Origin: Streptomyces sp. 71268
GTDB taxonomy: Bacteria; Actinomycetota; Actinomycetes; Streptomycetales; Streptomycetaceae
Assembly (NCBI RefSeq): GCF_029392895.1
Contig: NZ_CP114200.1
Location: 1,948,501 to 2,012,500 of the forward strand
Reading direction: 5' to 3'
Length of the DNA stretch: 64,000 nucleotides
In this document: positions 8,388 through 18,350 of the stretch, one piece after another
Layout of the letters: every line of letters begins with the position of its first letter
How positions within the stretch are numbered: position 1 is the stretch's first letter
Notes under the pieces: generated by a model
Told to the model about the DNA's origin: nothing
Database searches by the model: none
What the model saw: only the letters and a program-made list of their open reading frames with translations
Position numbers and translations under genes: made by a program

Positions 8388-9908
8388 TCAGCGGACGGAG
8401 CAGCCGCCGGGCTCCGCGGGCAGTGGTGCGGGGGCGCCCACCGTGGGCAGGCCGAGCATGACGCCCGCGGGCTTCTGCTCCGGCGCGGCGTTGCGCCTCT
8501 CCCACGCGTCGCCCGCCCGCGTGCGCCGTACGCCCCGTGGGGCGCCCTCCGCGAGGAGGTGATGCGGCGCGGCGTAGGTGATGTCCACCGTGACCACATC
8601 GCCGGGGCGAACCGGCTCGTCGGGGCGGGTGAAGTGCACCAGGCGGTTGTCGGGGGCCCGGCCGGAGAGGCGGCGGGTGGCGTCGTCCTTGCGGCCCTCG
8701 CCCTCCGCGACCAGGACCTCCACGGTGCGGCCGACCTGGCGCTTGTTCTCCGCCCAGCTGATCTCTTCCTGGACGGCGACCAGACGCTCGTAGCGGTCCT
8801 GGACGACCGCCTTCGGGATCTGGTCGTCCATCTCGGCGGCCGGGGTGCCGGGGCGCTTGGAGTACTGGAAGGTGAACGCCTGGGCGAACCGCGCCTCGCG
8901 GACCACGTGCAGCGTCTGCTCGAAGTCGGCCTCGGTCTCGCCGGGGAAGCCGACGATGATGTCGGTGGAGATCGCCGCGTCCGGCATGGCGGCGCGCACC
9001 TTCTCGATGATCCCGAGGAACCGCTCCTGCCGGTACGAGCGGCGCATGGCCTTGAGCACCGTGTCGGAGCCGGACTGGAGCGGCATGTGCAGTTGCGGCA
9101 TGACGTTCGGCGTCTCGGCCATGGCGGCGATCACGTCGTCCGTGAAGTCGCGCGGGTGCGGCGAGGTGAAGCGCACCCGCTCAAGCCCCTCGATCGCGCC
9201 GCAGGCGCGCAGCAGCTTGCTGAACGCCTCGCGGTCGCCGATGTCCGAGCCGTACGCGTTGACGTTCTGGCCGAGCAGCGTGATCTCGGTGACGCCCTCG
9301 GCGACCAGCGCCTCGACCTCGGCGAGGATGTCGCCGGGCCGGCGGTCCTTCTCCTTGCCGCGCAGGGCGGGCACGATGCAGAAGGTGCAGGTGTTGTTGC
9401 AGCCGACCGAGATGGACACCCACGCCGCGTAGGCGGACTCGCGGCGGGTGGGCAGCGTCGAGGGGAACGCCTCCAGCGACTCGGCGATCTCGACCTGCGC
9501 CTCCTCCTGGACCCGCGCGCGCTCCAGGAGGACCGGCAGGCTGCCGATGTTGTGCGTGCCGAAGACCACGTCCACCCACGGGGCCTTCTTGACGATCGTG
9601 TCGCGGTCCTTCTGGGCCAGGCAGCCGCCGACCGCGATCTGCATGCCCGGCCGTCGCGCCTTCATCGGGGCGAGCCGGCCCAGGTTGCCGTACAGCCGGT
9701 TGTCGGCGTTCTCGCGCACCGCGCAGGTGTTGAAGACGACGATGTCGGCGTCGCCCTCCGCTGAGCCCTCGGGCGCCCGCACGTAGCCGGCGTCCTCCAG
9801 GAGACCGGACAGCCGCTCGGAGTCGTGGACGTTCATCTGGCACCCGTAGGTGCGTACTTCGTAGCTTCGATTCACGCCCACTGCACTGCTCCGGTCACTG
9901 CTGCTCAT
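8388..9908 (-). CDS. miaB: tRNA-2-methylthio-N6-dimethylallyladenosine synthase MiaB
   Basis: Radical-SAM methylthiotransferase that adds the 2-methylthio group to i6A37 made by MiaA. 506 residues. N-terminal domain with three cluster cysteines (Cys23 in YGCQMN, then [10 protein letters not shown] and VGGCLAQKD). Radical SAM CxxxCxxC in [14 protein letters not shown] near residue 171. A C-terminal TRAM domain with [10 protein letters not shown]. The last 35-40 residues are Pro/Ala-rich and dispensable-looking. Divergent from the TAXI-type gene, with 124 bp between the starts. A sister enzyme, RimO, is at 45.3-46.8 kb. Confidence 0.96.
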   Translation of the reverse strand: MSSSDRSSAVGVNRSYEVRTYGCQMNVHDSERLSGLLEDAGYVRAPEGSAEGDADIVVFNTCAVRENADNRLYGNLGRLAPMKARRPGMQIAVGGCLAQKDRDTIVKKAPWVDVVFGTHNIGSLPVLLERARVQEEAQVEIAESLEAFPSTLPTRRESAYAAWVSISVGCNNTCTFCIVPALRGKEKDRRPGDILAEVEALVAEGVTEITLLGQNVNAYGSDIGDREAFSKLLRACGAIEGLERVRFTSPHPRDFTDDVIAAMAETPNVMPQLHMPLQSGSDTVLKAMRRSYRQERFLGIIEKVRAAMPDAAISTDIIVGFPGETEADFEQTLHVVREARFAQAFTFQYSKRPGTPAAEMDDQIPKAVVQDRYERLVAVQEEISWAENKRQVGRTVEVLVAEGEGRKDDATRRLSGRAPDNRLVHFTRPDEPVRPGDVVTVDITYAAPHHLLAEGAPRGVRRTRAGDAWERRNAAPEQKPAGVMLGLPTVGAPAPLPAEPGGCSVR

Positions 9909-10032
9909 GACATCAGGGTAGACGGGCGCGCATCTGGTGTGTTCTCGCGCTCATCTCGGTTGCCCAGGGTACGTGTTCGACTCCGTTCCCCGCCCCTCCC
10001 TTCCGCGCCGCGATGCTGGCAGTATCCGGCCC

Positions 10033-11088
10033 ATGCTCAAGACCCTGACCGAACGGCCGGGAGCGTGGCGCGCGCTCCGTGCCACCGGCGTCGTGGCCGC
10101 CCCCGGCACCGGGCGGGCCCGGCGGCTGTGGCGGCTCGCCGTGACGGCCGTCGTGGTGCTCGGGCTGCTGCTGTGGTGGCTGCTGCCGGTGGGCGACGAG
10201 TCGTCCCCGAGCGGGAGCGTGACCGTGACGACCGGGGTGCGTACGGGCGTGTACGCGCGGTACGGCGAACTGCTCAAGGAGCGCCTCGACGACGACCTGC
10301 CGCGGCTACGGGTGAACCTCAGGCCGAGCGAGGGGTCGGTGCAGAACATCAGGCGGCTCGTCGCCGGCGAGGCGTCCTTCACGATCGCCACCGCCGACGC
10401 CGTGGCGACCTACCGCGACGAGGGCGGCGACGGCGCACACCGGCTGCGGGCGTGCGCCCGGCTGTACGACGACTACATGCAGTTGGTCGTACCCCTCGGT
10501 TCGACGGTGCGCAGCACCGCGGACCTCGCCGGCAAGCGCGTCGCGATCGGACAGCCCGGCTCCGGCGTCAGCCTGATCGCGGAGCGGCTCCTGACGGCGG
10601 CGGGGCTCGACCCGGAGAAGGACCTGACGCCGGTGCCGGTCGGGATCAGTGAGATGACCACCCTGATGCGGCAGGGGAAGATCGACGCCTTCTTCTGGTC
10701 CGGCGGCCTGCCGACGGGCGCCGTGCTCGATCTCGCGAAGCGCTATCCGGTCCGGCTCGTGCAACTCGGTGACCTGGTGGATCGCGTGCACAAGCTCGGC
10801 GGCGCCAAGCACTACTACCGAGCCGCCGTGATGCCCGCCGACGCCTACCCCATGGTGCAACGAGGCCAGTCCATCAAGACCATCGCGGTGGCCAACCTGT
10901 TGGTGACGACGGACGAGACGGACCGAAAGCTGACGGAGAGCGTCACCCGGACGGTGATCAAACACCGCGACGAGATCGGCCGTGCCGTGCACGCGGCGCA
11001 GCGCGTCGATCTCCGCACGGCCATCTACACCGACCCGCTGGGCCTCCACGAGGGCGCGAAGCGCTACTACCGGTCGGTCAAGCCCTGA
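10033..11088 (+). CDS. TAXI-family TRAP-type solute-binding protein, membrane-anchored
   Basis: 351 residues. After a basic cytosolic stretch there is one hydrophobic segment at about 33-52 (LWRLAVTAVVVLGLLLWWLL), followed by a periplasmic-type binding domain with VTVTTGVRTGVYARYGELL, IATADAVATYRDEG, GKRVAIGQPGSGVSLIAERLL and DAFFWSGGLPTGAV. These match the TAXI subfamily of binding proteins, which usually feed TRAP transporters and bind glutamate-like or other carboxylates. No TRAP membrane subunit is nearby, so it may be a sensor partner, for example of a two-component system (inference). It lacks a lipobox. Start ATG 10033, divergent from miaB. Confidence 0.85.
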   Translation: MLKTLTERPGAWRALRATGVVAAPGTGRARRLWRLAVTAVVVLGLLLWWLLPVGDESSPSGSVTVTTGVRTGVYARYGELLKERLDDDLPRLRVNLRPSEGSVQNIRRLVAGEASFTIATADAVATYRDEGGDGAHRLRACARLYDDYMQLVVPLGSTVRSTADLAGKRVAIGQPGSGVSLIAERLLTAAGLDPEKDLTPVPVGISEMTTLMRQGKIDAFFWSGGLPTGAVLDLAKRYPVRLVQLGDLVDRVHKLGGAKHYYRAAVMPADAYPMVQRGQSIKTIAVANLLVTTDETDRKLTESVTRTVIKHRDEIGRAVHAAQRVDLRTAIYTDPLGLHEGAKRYYRSVKP

Positions 11089-11197
11089 CGCCCGCCCGGG
11101 GTGGGCCCGCGCTACCGCCTCCGCCTCCGGGTGCGCCGACGTCCGCCGGCGCGCCCCGGCGATCGACCGCGGGCGTACGGGCCCGCTCCCGCGGGGC

Positions 11198-12364
11198 TCA
11201 GGGGCGGCGGCACGGGGCGGGGGCGGGGTCGGCGTCGTCCAGGGCCGGGTCGGGGAGCAGTTCGTACGCGGCGGCGGCCGCCCCCACGAGCCCCGCGTCG
11301 GTGCCCAGCGAGGCCGGCACCGCCTCGATGCCCCGTACGAACGAGAGGGCCGCGTACGTCGCCAGGTGCCGGCGCAGCGGTGCGAACAGCACCTCGCCGG
11401 CCGTGGCCACGCCGCCGCCGATCACCGCCGCCTCGACCTCCAGCAGGGTCGCGGTGCCGGCGATCGCCGCGGCCAGGGCCCGGCCGGCCCGGTCGAAGGC
11501 GGCCAGGGCCACCGGGTCTCCGGCGCGGGCCGCGGCGGCGACGGCCGCCGCCGAGCGGTCGGCCCCGGTCGGCCGCCAGCCCGTCGCGGCGGCACGGCGG
11601 GCGATGGCCGGGCCCGAGGCGATGGCCTCGACGCACCCCCGCGAGCCACACGGGCACGGAGCGCCGTCCACCTCCACGCTGATGTGGCCGATGTGCCCCG
11701 CGTTGCCCGTGGGTCCCGGGTGCAGCCGCCCGTCCAGGACCAGGCCGCCGCCGACGCCGGTGGAGACCACCATGCACAGGGCGTTCCGGCGGCCACGGGC
11801 GGCCCCCAGCCAGTGTTCGGCGGCGGCCATGGCCACACCGTCGCCCACGAGCACGGTCGGCACCGGCGCCCCGTGGCGCGCGAGGGCGGCCTCGGCGCGG
11901 GCCTGGACCGGGAAGTCGCGCCAGGCCGTGATGTTGACCGGGCTGACGGTGCCGCGCGCGGCGTCCACCGGCCCCGCGCTGGCGAGGCCGCACCGGGTGA
12001 CACGGGCCCACGCGGGGGACCGCGCCAGGGTGGCGATGACCTCGGTAACGGCGGCCATGACCGCCTCGGCCGCCGCCCCCGGCGGCGCGCAGGCCGTACC
12101 CACGGCGCCGGCCGGCTCGGCGCCGTGGCCCCGCCCCGTACCGGGCGGGGTCGGCCGCCTGGCCGTGGCGTGCAGCGTGCCCCGCCGGTCCACCAGCGCA
12201 CCCGCGATCTTGGTCCCGCCGATGTCGATGGCCACGCTCAGGGCGGCGCTGCCGGCGCCGGTTCCCGACGCTCCCCTGGTGGCGGGCGTGGCCGGCGCGT
12301 GCGTAGGGGCGACGGGGTGGGTCGAGGGCGCGTCGGCTGGCGTCAGTGCGTCGGCTGCGGTCAT
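11198..12364 (-). CDS. ROK family protein (sugar kinase or regulator-like)
   Basis: 388 residues. After a 40-residue Ala/Pro/Thr-rich tail the ATP site DIGGTKIAGALVD begins at Asp47. GVGGGLVLDGRLHPG and GHISVEVDG follow, then the zinc motif CPCGSRGCVEAIASG. No N-terminal winged helix is present, so this is more likely a glucokinase-like ROK sugar kinase than a NagC/XylR-type repressor. It is divergent from the GH38 mannosidase, 766 bp apart, suggesting a mannose/mannosamine-type substrate (inference). ATG 12364 is the only start that avoids the repeat-rich spacer; a longer frame to 13180 is repeat-driven. Confidence 0.88.
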   Translation of the reverse strand: MTAADALTPADAPSTHPVAPTHAPATPATRGASGTGAGSAALSVAIDIGGTKIAGALVDRRGTLHATARRPTPPGTGRGHGAEPAGAVGTACAPPGAAAEAVMAAVTEVIATLARSPAWARVTRCGLASAGPVDAARGTVSPVNITAWRDFPVQARAEAALARHGAPVPTVLVGDGVAMAAAEHWLGAARGRRNALCMVVSTGVGGGLVLDGRLHPGPTGNAGHIGHISVEVDGAPCPCGSRGCVEAIASGPAIARRAAATGWRPTGADRSAAAVAAAARAGDPVALAAFDRAGRALAAAIAGTATLLEVEAAVIGGGVATAGEVLFAPLRRHLATYAALSFVRGIEAVPASLGTDAGLVGAAAAAYELLPDPALDDADPAPAPCRRP

Positions 12365-13130
12365 GGCGGTCTGCCTCTCGGTCGATCCGGCTGTGGCGCT
12401 GCTGGGCCCCGGGGGCGCGGGGCCCACCCGCACCGGGGCACGGCCTCGGTAGCGGGCCGGGAGCCCTGGCCAAAGGCTCCTGGCGAGCGCGCGGACCGCT
12501 CCCGAACCAGCGGCCCGCGGCACGCGGTGCCGGCGGCACGGGCGCCCCGTGCAGCAGGGGGACTCCTTACGGAACGGGCCACGCCGCCACGGGGATACGG
12601 CGCATCCGCGCCGACCCCGGTTCCGGCCGTACGGGGGTTCAGCCCGAGACGCCCGGCCCCGCCCCAGCGCCCGCGCGGCTTCGCGCCCCGGGCTTCGTGT
12701 CCCGTGTTCGCCGCGCCCCGCGCCCCGTACCCCGTGTTCGCCGCCCCGCGCTCCGCGCCCCGTCTTCGCCGCTCCGTGCCCCGTGCCCATCGCCCCGTGC
12801 CCCGTGCTCGCCGCTCCGTGCCCCGTGCCCATCGCCCCGTGCCCCGTGTTCGCCGCTCCGTGCCCCGTGCCCCGTAGCGCCACGCCGGGAGTTCGCCGCC
12901 CCGTGCCCCGTACGCCCGCTCCCCCGCCCCGTACCCGACAGCCGGGAGCGGGAGCCACGGCGCGGCGGCGGGGCGTTCCACTGCCGCGTCCCGGTTTTCC
13001 TCGCCGATCAGTGGTAATGCCACCTGAGCACCGCACGGTCGGGGCGGACCCCGCCCCGGCGTACGTACCGCGCACGTCATCAGCACACACCGTCAGCCGT
13101 TCCGCCCCACGAACCAACGGAGCCGCCGCC
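12365..13130. other. Divergent intergenic region with repeats, no gene seen
   Basis: 766 bp between the starts of the ROK gene (left) and the mannosidase gene (right). The middle (about 12685-12905) is heptamer repeat. Both promoters should lie here, but I could not pick convincing -35/-10 pairs. The sequence just before the mannosidase has no strong ribosome site. Confidence 0.6.
12768..12872. repeat. 42-bp higher-order repeat built from heptamer units
   Basis: A 42-bp unit containing GCTCCGTGCCCCGTGCCCAT starts at 12768 and again at 12810, with a third partial copy from 12852 to 12872. Between copies one base differs (GCTC/GTTC). Each unit holds several CCCCGTG heptamers, so it is a repeat of repeats. 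Confidence 0.85.
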
Positions 13131-16100
13131 ATGCATGACGACCGCAGCATCGTCGAAGACCGTCTGCGCCGCGTCCTCACCGAACGCGTCCAACCCGCCG
13201 TCTACGGCGCCACCGAACCGCTCACCATCGAGCGGTGGGAGGCGCCCGGCGAACCGGTGCCGGTGGCCGAAGGGCTGGCCGCGGAGTACGGGCCTGCCGC
13301 CGTCGGGGACCGGTGGGGGCCGGCCTGGGGGACGACCTGGTTCAGGGTGACGGGGCGGGTGCCCGTCACGTGGGCGGGCCGCACCGTCGAGGCCGTACTC
13401 GATCTCGGCTTCGACCGCCAACTTCCCGGCTTCCAGTGCGAGGGGCTGGTCTACCGGGCCGACGGGGAGGCCGTGAAGGGGCTCAACCCGCACAACGTCT
13501 GGGTGCGCGTCGGCGCCCCGGTCGAGGGTGGCGAGGAGGTCGAGTGGTACGTGGAAGCCGCGTCCAACCCGATCCTGGTCGGCCAGTCGCCGACCCTGGA
13601 GGGCGACCGCCTCACCGCGAGCGACGAGCCGCTGTACCGACTCACCCGGATGGAACTCGCCGTCTTCGAGCCGGAGGTGTGGGAGCTGGTCCAGGACCTC
13701 GAAGTGGTCGGCAGCCTGATGACGCAGCTCTCCACCGGCGACGCGCGCCGCTTCGAGCTGCTGCGCGCCGTCGAGCGCTGTCTGGACGCCCTGGACCTCG
13801 CCGACGTCCCCGGCAGCGCCGGCCGGGCCCGGGAAGCGCTGGCGGGCGTGCTCGCCGCCCCGGCCAACGCCTCCGCGCACCGGGTCAGCGCCGTCGGGCA
13901 CGCCCACATCGACTCGGCGTGGCTGTGGCCACTGCGCGAGACGGTGCGCAAGGTCGCCCGCACCTCGTCGAACGTGGTGCACCTCATGGACGACCACCCC
14001 GAGTTCGTCTTCGCCATGTCGCAGGCCCAGCAGCTCGCGTGGATCAAGGAGCACCGACCCGAGGTCTTCGCCAGGGTGAAGGAGAAGGTGGCCAGCGGCC
14101 AGTTCGTCCCGGTGGGCGGCATGTGGGTGGAGTCGGACACCAACATGGTGGGCGGCGAGGCGATGGCCCGCCAGTTCCTCTACGGCAAGAGGTTCTTCCT
14201 GGACGAGTTCGGCATCGAGACGAAGGAGGTGTGGCTACCGGACTCGTTCGGGTACACGGCGGCGATGCCCCAGTTGGTGAAGCTCTCGGGCTCCGACTGG
14301 TTCCTCACCCAGAAGATCTCCTGGAGCCGGACCAACAAGTTCCCGCACCACACCTTCTGGTGGGAGGGCATCGACGGGACCCGCGTCTTCACGCACTTCC
14401 CACCGATCGACACCTACAACTCCGACCTCGGTGGCGCCGAGCTGGCCCACGCGGCCCGCAACTACCAGGAGAAGGGGCGCGGCACGCGCTCGCTGGCCCC
14501 GTTCGGCTGGGGTGACGGCGGTGGCGGCCCCACCCGCGAGATGCTGGCCCGCGCGCGGCGCGTGGGCGACCTGGAGGGCTCGCCACGGGTGACGATCGAG
14601 CGTCCGTCGGCGTTCTTCGCGGCGGCGCGGGCCGAGTACCCCGACGCGCCGGTGTGGGCGGGCGAGCTGTACCTGGAGCTGCACCGCGGCACCTACACCT
14701 CGCAGGCCAAGACGAAGCAGGGCAACCGGCACAGCGAGTCGCTGCTGCGCGAGGCCGAGCTGTGGTCGGCCACGGCGGCCAGCACGGTGCCCGGGTTCGC
14801 CTACCCGTACGAGGAGTTGGAGCGCGTCTGGAAGACGGTGCTGCTGCACCAGTTCCACGACATCCTGCCCGGCTCGTCGATCGCCTGGGTGCACCGTGAG
14901 GCGCGCGAGACCTACGCCCGGGTGCGCGCCGAGTTGACGGAGCTGGTGTCCGCCGCGCAGGCGGCGTTGGCCGGCCCGGGCGAGGAACCGGTCGTCTTCA
15001 ACGCCGCGCCGCACGCCCGGCGCGGCGTCCCCGCCGGCGGCGCGGCCCTGGCCCCGCCGCCGGCGAGCGCCCCGGTCACGGCGGCCGAGCGCGACGGTGG
15101 CGGCTACGTGCTCGCCAACGGGCTGCTGCGGGTCGAGGTGGACGAGCGGGGCCTCGTGGTCTCCGCGTACGACCTGGCCGCCGGGCGCGAGGCCATCGCC
15201 CCCGGCCTGGCCGGCAACCTGCTCCAGATTCACCTGGACTTCCCGAACATGTGGGACGCCTGGGACGTCGACCACTTCTACCGGCACAACGTGACCGACC
15301 TGCTCGACGTCGACGAGCTGGAACTGACCGAGTCCACCGACGAGTGCGCGGTGGTCACGGTCGCGCGCTCCTTCGGCGACGCGGGCTCCACCGTCCGGCA
15401 GCGGCTCGCGCTGCGCGCCGGCACCAAGGTGCTCGATGTCGACACGGAGGTGGACTGGCGGGAGACGGAGAAGTTCCTCAAGGCGGCCTTCCCGCTGGAC
15501 GTGAAGGCGGACCGGTCCGCGTCCGAGACGCAGTTCGGGCACGTGTACCGGGCCACGCACACCAACACCTCGTGGGAGGCGGCCAAGTTCGAGATCTGCG
15601 CGCACCGTTGGGTGCAGGTCGAGGAGCCCGGCTGGGGCGCCGCCGTGGTCAACGACTCGACGTACGGCCACGACGTCACCCGCGACGTGCGCGCGGACGG
15701 CGGGCAGACCACCACGGTGCGGCTCTCGCTGCTGCGTGCCCCGCGCTACCCGGACCCGCAGACCGACCACGGCCACCACCGACTGCGGTACGCCCTCGCG
15801 CCCGGCGCGACCGTGGCCGACGCGGTGCGCGAGGGGCACCGGATCAACCTCCCCGAGCGCACCGTCACCGGCGGCCGCGCCGTCGAACCGCTGGTCTCCG
15901 TCGCCGGCGACCAGGTGATCGTGGAGGCGGTCAAGCTCGCGGAGGACCGCGGCGGGGACATCGTGGTGCGGCTGTACGAGTGCTGCGGCGGTCGGGCCAC
16001 CACGACGCTCACCGCCTCCGTGCCGGTCGCGGAGGTGGTCGAGACGGACCTGTTGGAGCGCCCGTTGGCCGACGCGCCGGAGCACGTTTTCTCGCCCCAG

Positions 16101-16166
16101 GGCGCGCTGGAGCTGACCCTGCGCCCGTTCCAGATCCTGACCCTGCGGATGAGCCCCCGCGGCTGA
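13131..16166 (+). CDS. GH38 alpha-mannosidase
   Basis: Hydrolyses alpha-mannosides; no signal peptide is seen, so it is probably cytosolic and acts on imported oligosaccharides. 1011 residues, normal for family GH38. Seen: the metal and substrate site SAVGHAHIDSAWLWPLRET near residue 257, the nucleophile region LPDSFGYTAAMPQL (Asp at about 369), and HQFHDILPGSSIAWVHREA, then the beta-sandwich C-terminal half. Start ATG 13131 gives MHDDRSIVEDRLRRVL; the frame is open upstream only because of the repeat. Followed by a hairpin shared with the convergent gluK. Confidence 0.93.
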   Translation: MHDDRSIVEDRLRRVLTERVQPAVYGATEPLTIERWEAPGEPVPVAEGLAAEYGPAAVGDRWGPAWGTTWFRVTGRVPVTWAGRTVEAVLDLGFDRQLPGFQCEGLVYRADGEAVKGLNPHNVWVRVGAPVEGGEEVEWYVEAASNPILVGQSPTLEGDRLTASDEPLYRLTRMELAVFEPEVWELVQDLEVVGSLMTQLSTGDARRFELLRAVERCLDALDLADVPGSAGRAREALAGVLAAPANASAHRVSAVGHAHIDSAWLWPLRETVRKVARTSSNVVHLMDDHPEFVFAMSQAQQLAWIKEHRPEVFARVKEKVASGQFVPVGGMWVESDTNMVGGEAMARQFLYGKRFFLDEFGIETKEVWLPDSFGYTAAMPQLVKLSGSDWFLTQKISWSRTNKFPHHTFWWEGIDGTRVFTHFPPIDTYNSDLGGAELAHAARNYQEKGRGTRSLAPFGWGDGGGGPTREMLARARRVGDLEGSPRVTIERPSAFFAAARAEYPDAPVWAGELYLELHRGTYTSQAKTKQGNRHSESLLREAELWSATAASTVPGFAYPYEELERVWKTVLLHQFHDILPGSSIAWVHREARETYARVRAELTELVSAAQAALAGPGEEPVVFNAAPHARRGVPAGGAALAPPPASAPVTAAERDGGGYVLANGLLRVEVDERGLVVSAYDLAAGREAIAPGLAGNLLQIHLDFPNMWDAWDVDHFYRHNVTDLLDVDELELTESTDECAVVTVARSFGDAGSTVRQRLALRAGTKVLDVDTEVDWRETEKFLKAAFPLDVKADRSASETQFGHVYRATHTNTSWEAAKFEICAHRWVQVEEPGWGAAVVNDSTYGHDVTRDVRADGGQTTTVRLSLLRAPRYPDPQTDHGHHRLRYALAPGATVADAVREGHRINLPERTVTGGRAVEPLVSVAGDQVIVEAVKLAEDRGGDIVVRLYECCGGRATTTLTASVPVAEVVETDLLERPLADAPEHVFSPQGALELTLRPFQILTLRMSPRG

Positions 16167-16174
16167 GCCACGCC

Positions 16175-16226
16175 CCGCGCACGGCGCCCCGTCGCCCCGT
16201 CCTCACTCCTGGGGCGCCGTGCGCGG
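16175..16226. terminator. Bidirectional hairpin between mannosidase gene and gluK
   Basis: Arms CCGCGCACGGCGCCCC (16175-16190) and its exact complement at 16211-16226 form a 16-bp stem with a 20-nt loop. The right arm lies inside the last codons of gluK, so the signal probably ends the mannosidase transcript. Confidence 0.7.
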
Positions 16227-17618
16227 CACGGCGATGGTCACCCGCAGACCGCGTGGCTTGTTCGGCGCGTACGCGATCGTGGACCCGCCAGCGGCCAGCA
16301 GGGCGCGGGTGATGGACAGGCCGAGGCCGGAGCCGGAGACGTTCTGGTGCCGGTTACTGCGCCAGAAGCGGTCGCCGACGCGCTCCAGCTCCTCCTCGGT
16401 CAGGCCGGGGCCGCCGTCCGCGATGGTGATCCGCACCGTGTCGCCGGTCGTGCGCACGTCCACGATCACCCGCTCGCCCTCCGGCGTGAACTTCAGGGCG
16501 TTGTCGATCACGGCGTCCAGCGCGCTGGACAGCGCCACCGGGTCGGCCCACGCGGTGGCCCCGCCCGGACCCACGTAGTCGAGCGTGACGCCCGCGCGGT
16601 CGGCTACGGGGCGCCAGGCGCCGACCCGTTCCTCCGTGACCTCGGCGATGTCGCTGAGCCGCAGGTCCGCGGCGGCGTGTTCGGCCAGGGCCAGGGCGAG
16701 CAGGTCGTCGAGGACCTGGGTCAGCCGCTTGCCCTCGGCGCGGACGGAGGCGACCTCCTCGTTTCCCTCGGGCAGCTCCAGGGCCAGCAGCTCGATCCGC
16801 AGGAGCAGCGCGGAGAGCGGGTTACGGAGCTGGTGCGAGGCGTCGGCGACGAACGCCCGCTGCTGTTCGAGCACGTCCACCACGTGGTCGGCCATCTCGT
16901 TGAACGAGCGGGCCAGCCGCCGCAGTTCGGGCGGCCCGTCCGAGGCGGCGACCCGGGAGGCGAGCCGCCCCGTGGCGATGTCGTGCGTGGCGGCGTCGAG
17001 TACGCGTACGGGGCGCAGCACCCAGCCGGTCAGGCGCACCGCGGCGGCGACGGCGAGCAGCATCGCCGCCGCTTCACCCGCGGCGATCAACAGCCAGCCG
17101 CGTACGATGCGCGAGCGCATCTGGCCGGTGGGCGAGTCGGTGACGACCACGGCCACCACGTCGCCGTCGCGCACCACGGGCGAGGCGACCGCGAGGCGGC
17201 CCCGTTCCCAGGGCCAGACCTGTGCCGGGTCGTGGCTGCGGCGGCCGGCGAGCGCCTCCTTGAAGGCCCGCCACGGCTCACTGTGCTTGGCCAGCGACCA
17301 GCCGGCGGGGGCCGATCCCATCGGCTCGCCCTCGCGGTAGAAGACGCCGACCTGGATGTCGTACAGCTCGTGGTAGCGGGCCAGCTCCGCCTGCAGCGTG
17401 GCCTGGCGCTCGTCGCCCTCGCGGGCGTACGCCGGGTTCGCCGACGGCCGCGTCGTGACGTACTGGGCCAGGGCCGCGAACCGCGCCGTGTCGTCGATCC
17501 GGTCCACGACCACGCGCTGCTGCTCCGCCGCCGCCAGGCTCGCGCCGAGCGGGAGCCCGAGGGCCAGCAGCACGCCCGCCATCAGGACGATCAGCAGCGG
17601 GAGGAGTCGAGTGCGCAC
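16203..17618 (-). CDS. gluK: Sensor histidine kinase GluK
   Basis: Membrane sensor kinase of 471 residues. N-terminal transmembrane helix (LPLLIVLMAGVLLALGLPLGASL), an extracytoplasmic sensor of about 130 residues, a second helix (GWLLIAAGEAAAMLLAVAAAV), HAMP linker, HisKA with the phosphorylated His in DASHQLRNPLSALLL near residue 262, and an HATPase domain (IDNALKFTPEGERV, GGPGLTEEEL, GSGLGLSI). It starts 27 bp after the response-regulator gene. The pair is divergent from gluABCD, the arrangement published for GluR-GluK (SCO5778-SCO5779) of S. coelicolor, where glutamate is the reported signal. The name rests on this synteny. Confidence 0.87.
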   Translation of the reverse strand: MRTRLLPLLIVLMAGVLLALGLPLGASLAAAEQQRVVVDRIDDTARFAALAQYVTTRPSANPAYAREGDERQATLQAELARYHELYDIQVGVFYREGEPMGSAPAGWSLAKHSEPWRAFKEALAGRRSHDPAQVWPWERGRLAVASPVVRDGDVVAVVVTDSPTGQMRSRIVRGWLLIAAGEAAAMLLAVAAAVRLTGWVLRPVRVLDAATHDIATGRLASRVAASDGPPELRRLARSFNEMADHVVDVLEQQRAFVADASHQLRNPLSALLLRIELLALELPEGNEEVASVRAEGKRLTQVLDDLLALALAEHAAADLRLSDIAEVTEERVGAWRPVADRAGVTLDYVGPGGATAWADPVALSSALDAVIDNALKFTPEGERVIVDVRTTGDTVRITIADGGPGLTEEELERVGDRFWRSNRHQNVSGSGLGLSITRALLAAGGSTIAYAPNKPRGLRVTIAVPRTAPQE

Positions 17619-17645
17619 GGTGCTCCGGGGGACGGGGTCGGCCGC

Positions 17646-18350
17646 TCAGGCGACCGGGGCGACGAGACGGTAGCCGACGCCGCGCACCGTCTCGATCAGC
17701 GCGGGCATCCGCAGCTTCGAGCGGAGCGAGGCCACGTGCACCTCAAGAGTGCGGCCGGTGCCCTCCCAACTCGTGCGCCACACGTCACTGATGATCTGCT
17801 CGCGGCGGAAGACCACCCCCGGCCGCTTGGCCAGCAGGGCCAGCAGGTCGAACTCCTTGCGGGTGAGCGAGACGACGGCGCCGTCCACGCGGACCTGGCG
17901 GGTGGACAGTTCGATGCTGACGGGGCCGACCAGCAGCGGCCCCGTGGGCTCGTCGGGGTGCTCGTCGGCCGCACCGTCGGCGGGCACGGTGCGGCGGCTG
18001 ACGGCGTGGATGCGGGCGAGCAACTCCATCGGGTCGTACGGCTTGACGACGTAGTCATCGGCGCCCAGGTTGAGCCCGTGTATACGGGAGCGCACGTCGG
18101 CGCGGGCCGTCACCATGATCACGGGGGTGCTGGTGAGCTTGCGGATGCGCCCGCACACCTCGAACCCGTCCTGATCGGGCAGCCCGAGGTCGAGCAGGAC
18201 CACGCTGAACGGGTCACTCTCCCCCGGCAGCAGGGCCCGCAGCGCCTCCTCCCCGTTGCGGGCGTGCGTGACCTGGAAGCCGTGCCGGGCCAGCACCGCG
18301 GACAGCGCGGCGGCCACGTGGTTGTCGTCCTCGACCAGCAGCAGCCTCAT
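17646..18350 (-). CDS. gluR: OmpR-family response regulator GluR
   Basis: 234 residues. Receiver domain with acidic pocket EDD (residues 7-9), phosphoacceptor Asp54 in VVLLDLGLPDQDG, and the VKPYDP lysine. The C-terminal winged helix runs through LTRKEFDLLALLAKRPG, RTLEVHVASLRSKL and IETVRGVGYRL, typical OmpR/PhoB. First gene of a two-gene operon with gluK and divergent from gluABCD across a 962-bp spacer. In S. coelicolor GluR activates gluABCD at high glutamate; the same is inferred here. Confidence 0.88.
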   Translation of the reverse strand: MRLLLVEDDNHVAAALSAVLARHGFQVTHARNGEEALRALLPGESDPFSVVLLDLGLPDQDGFEVCGRIRKLTSTPVIMVTARADVRSRIHGLNLGADDYVVKPYDPMELLARIHAVSRRTVPADGAADEHPDEPTGPLLVGPVSIELSTRQVRVDGAVVSLTRKEFDLLALLAKRPGVVFRREQIISDVWRTSWEGTGRTLEVHVASLRSKLRMPALIETVRGVGYRLVAPVA

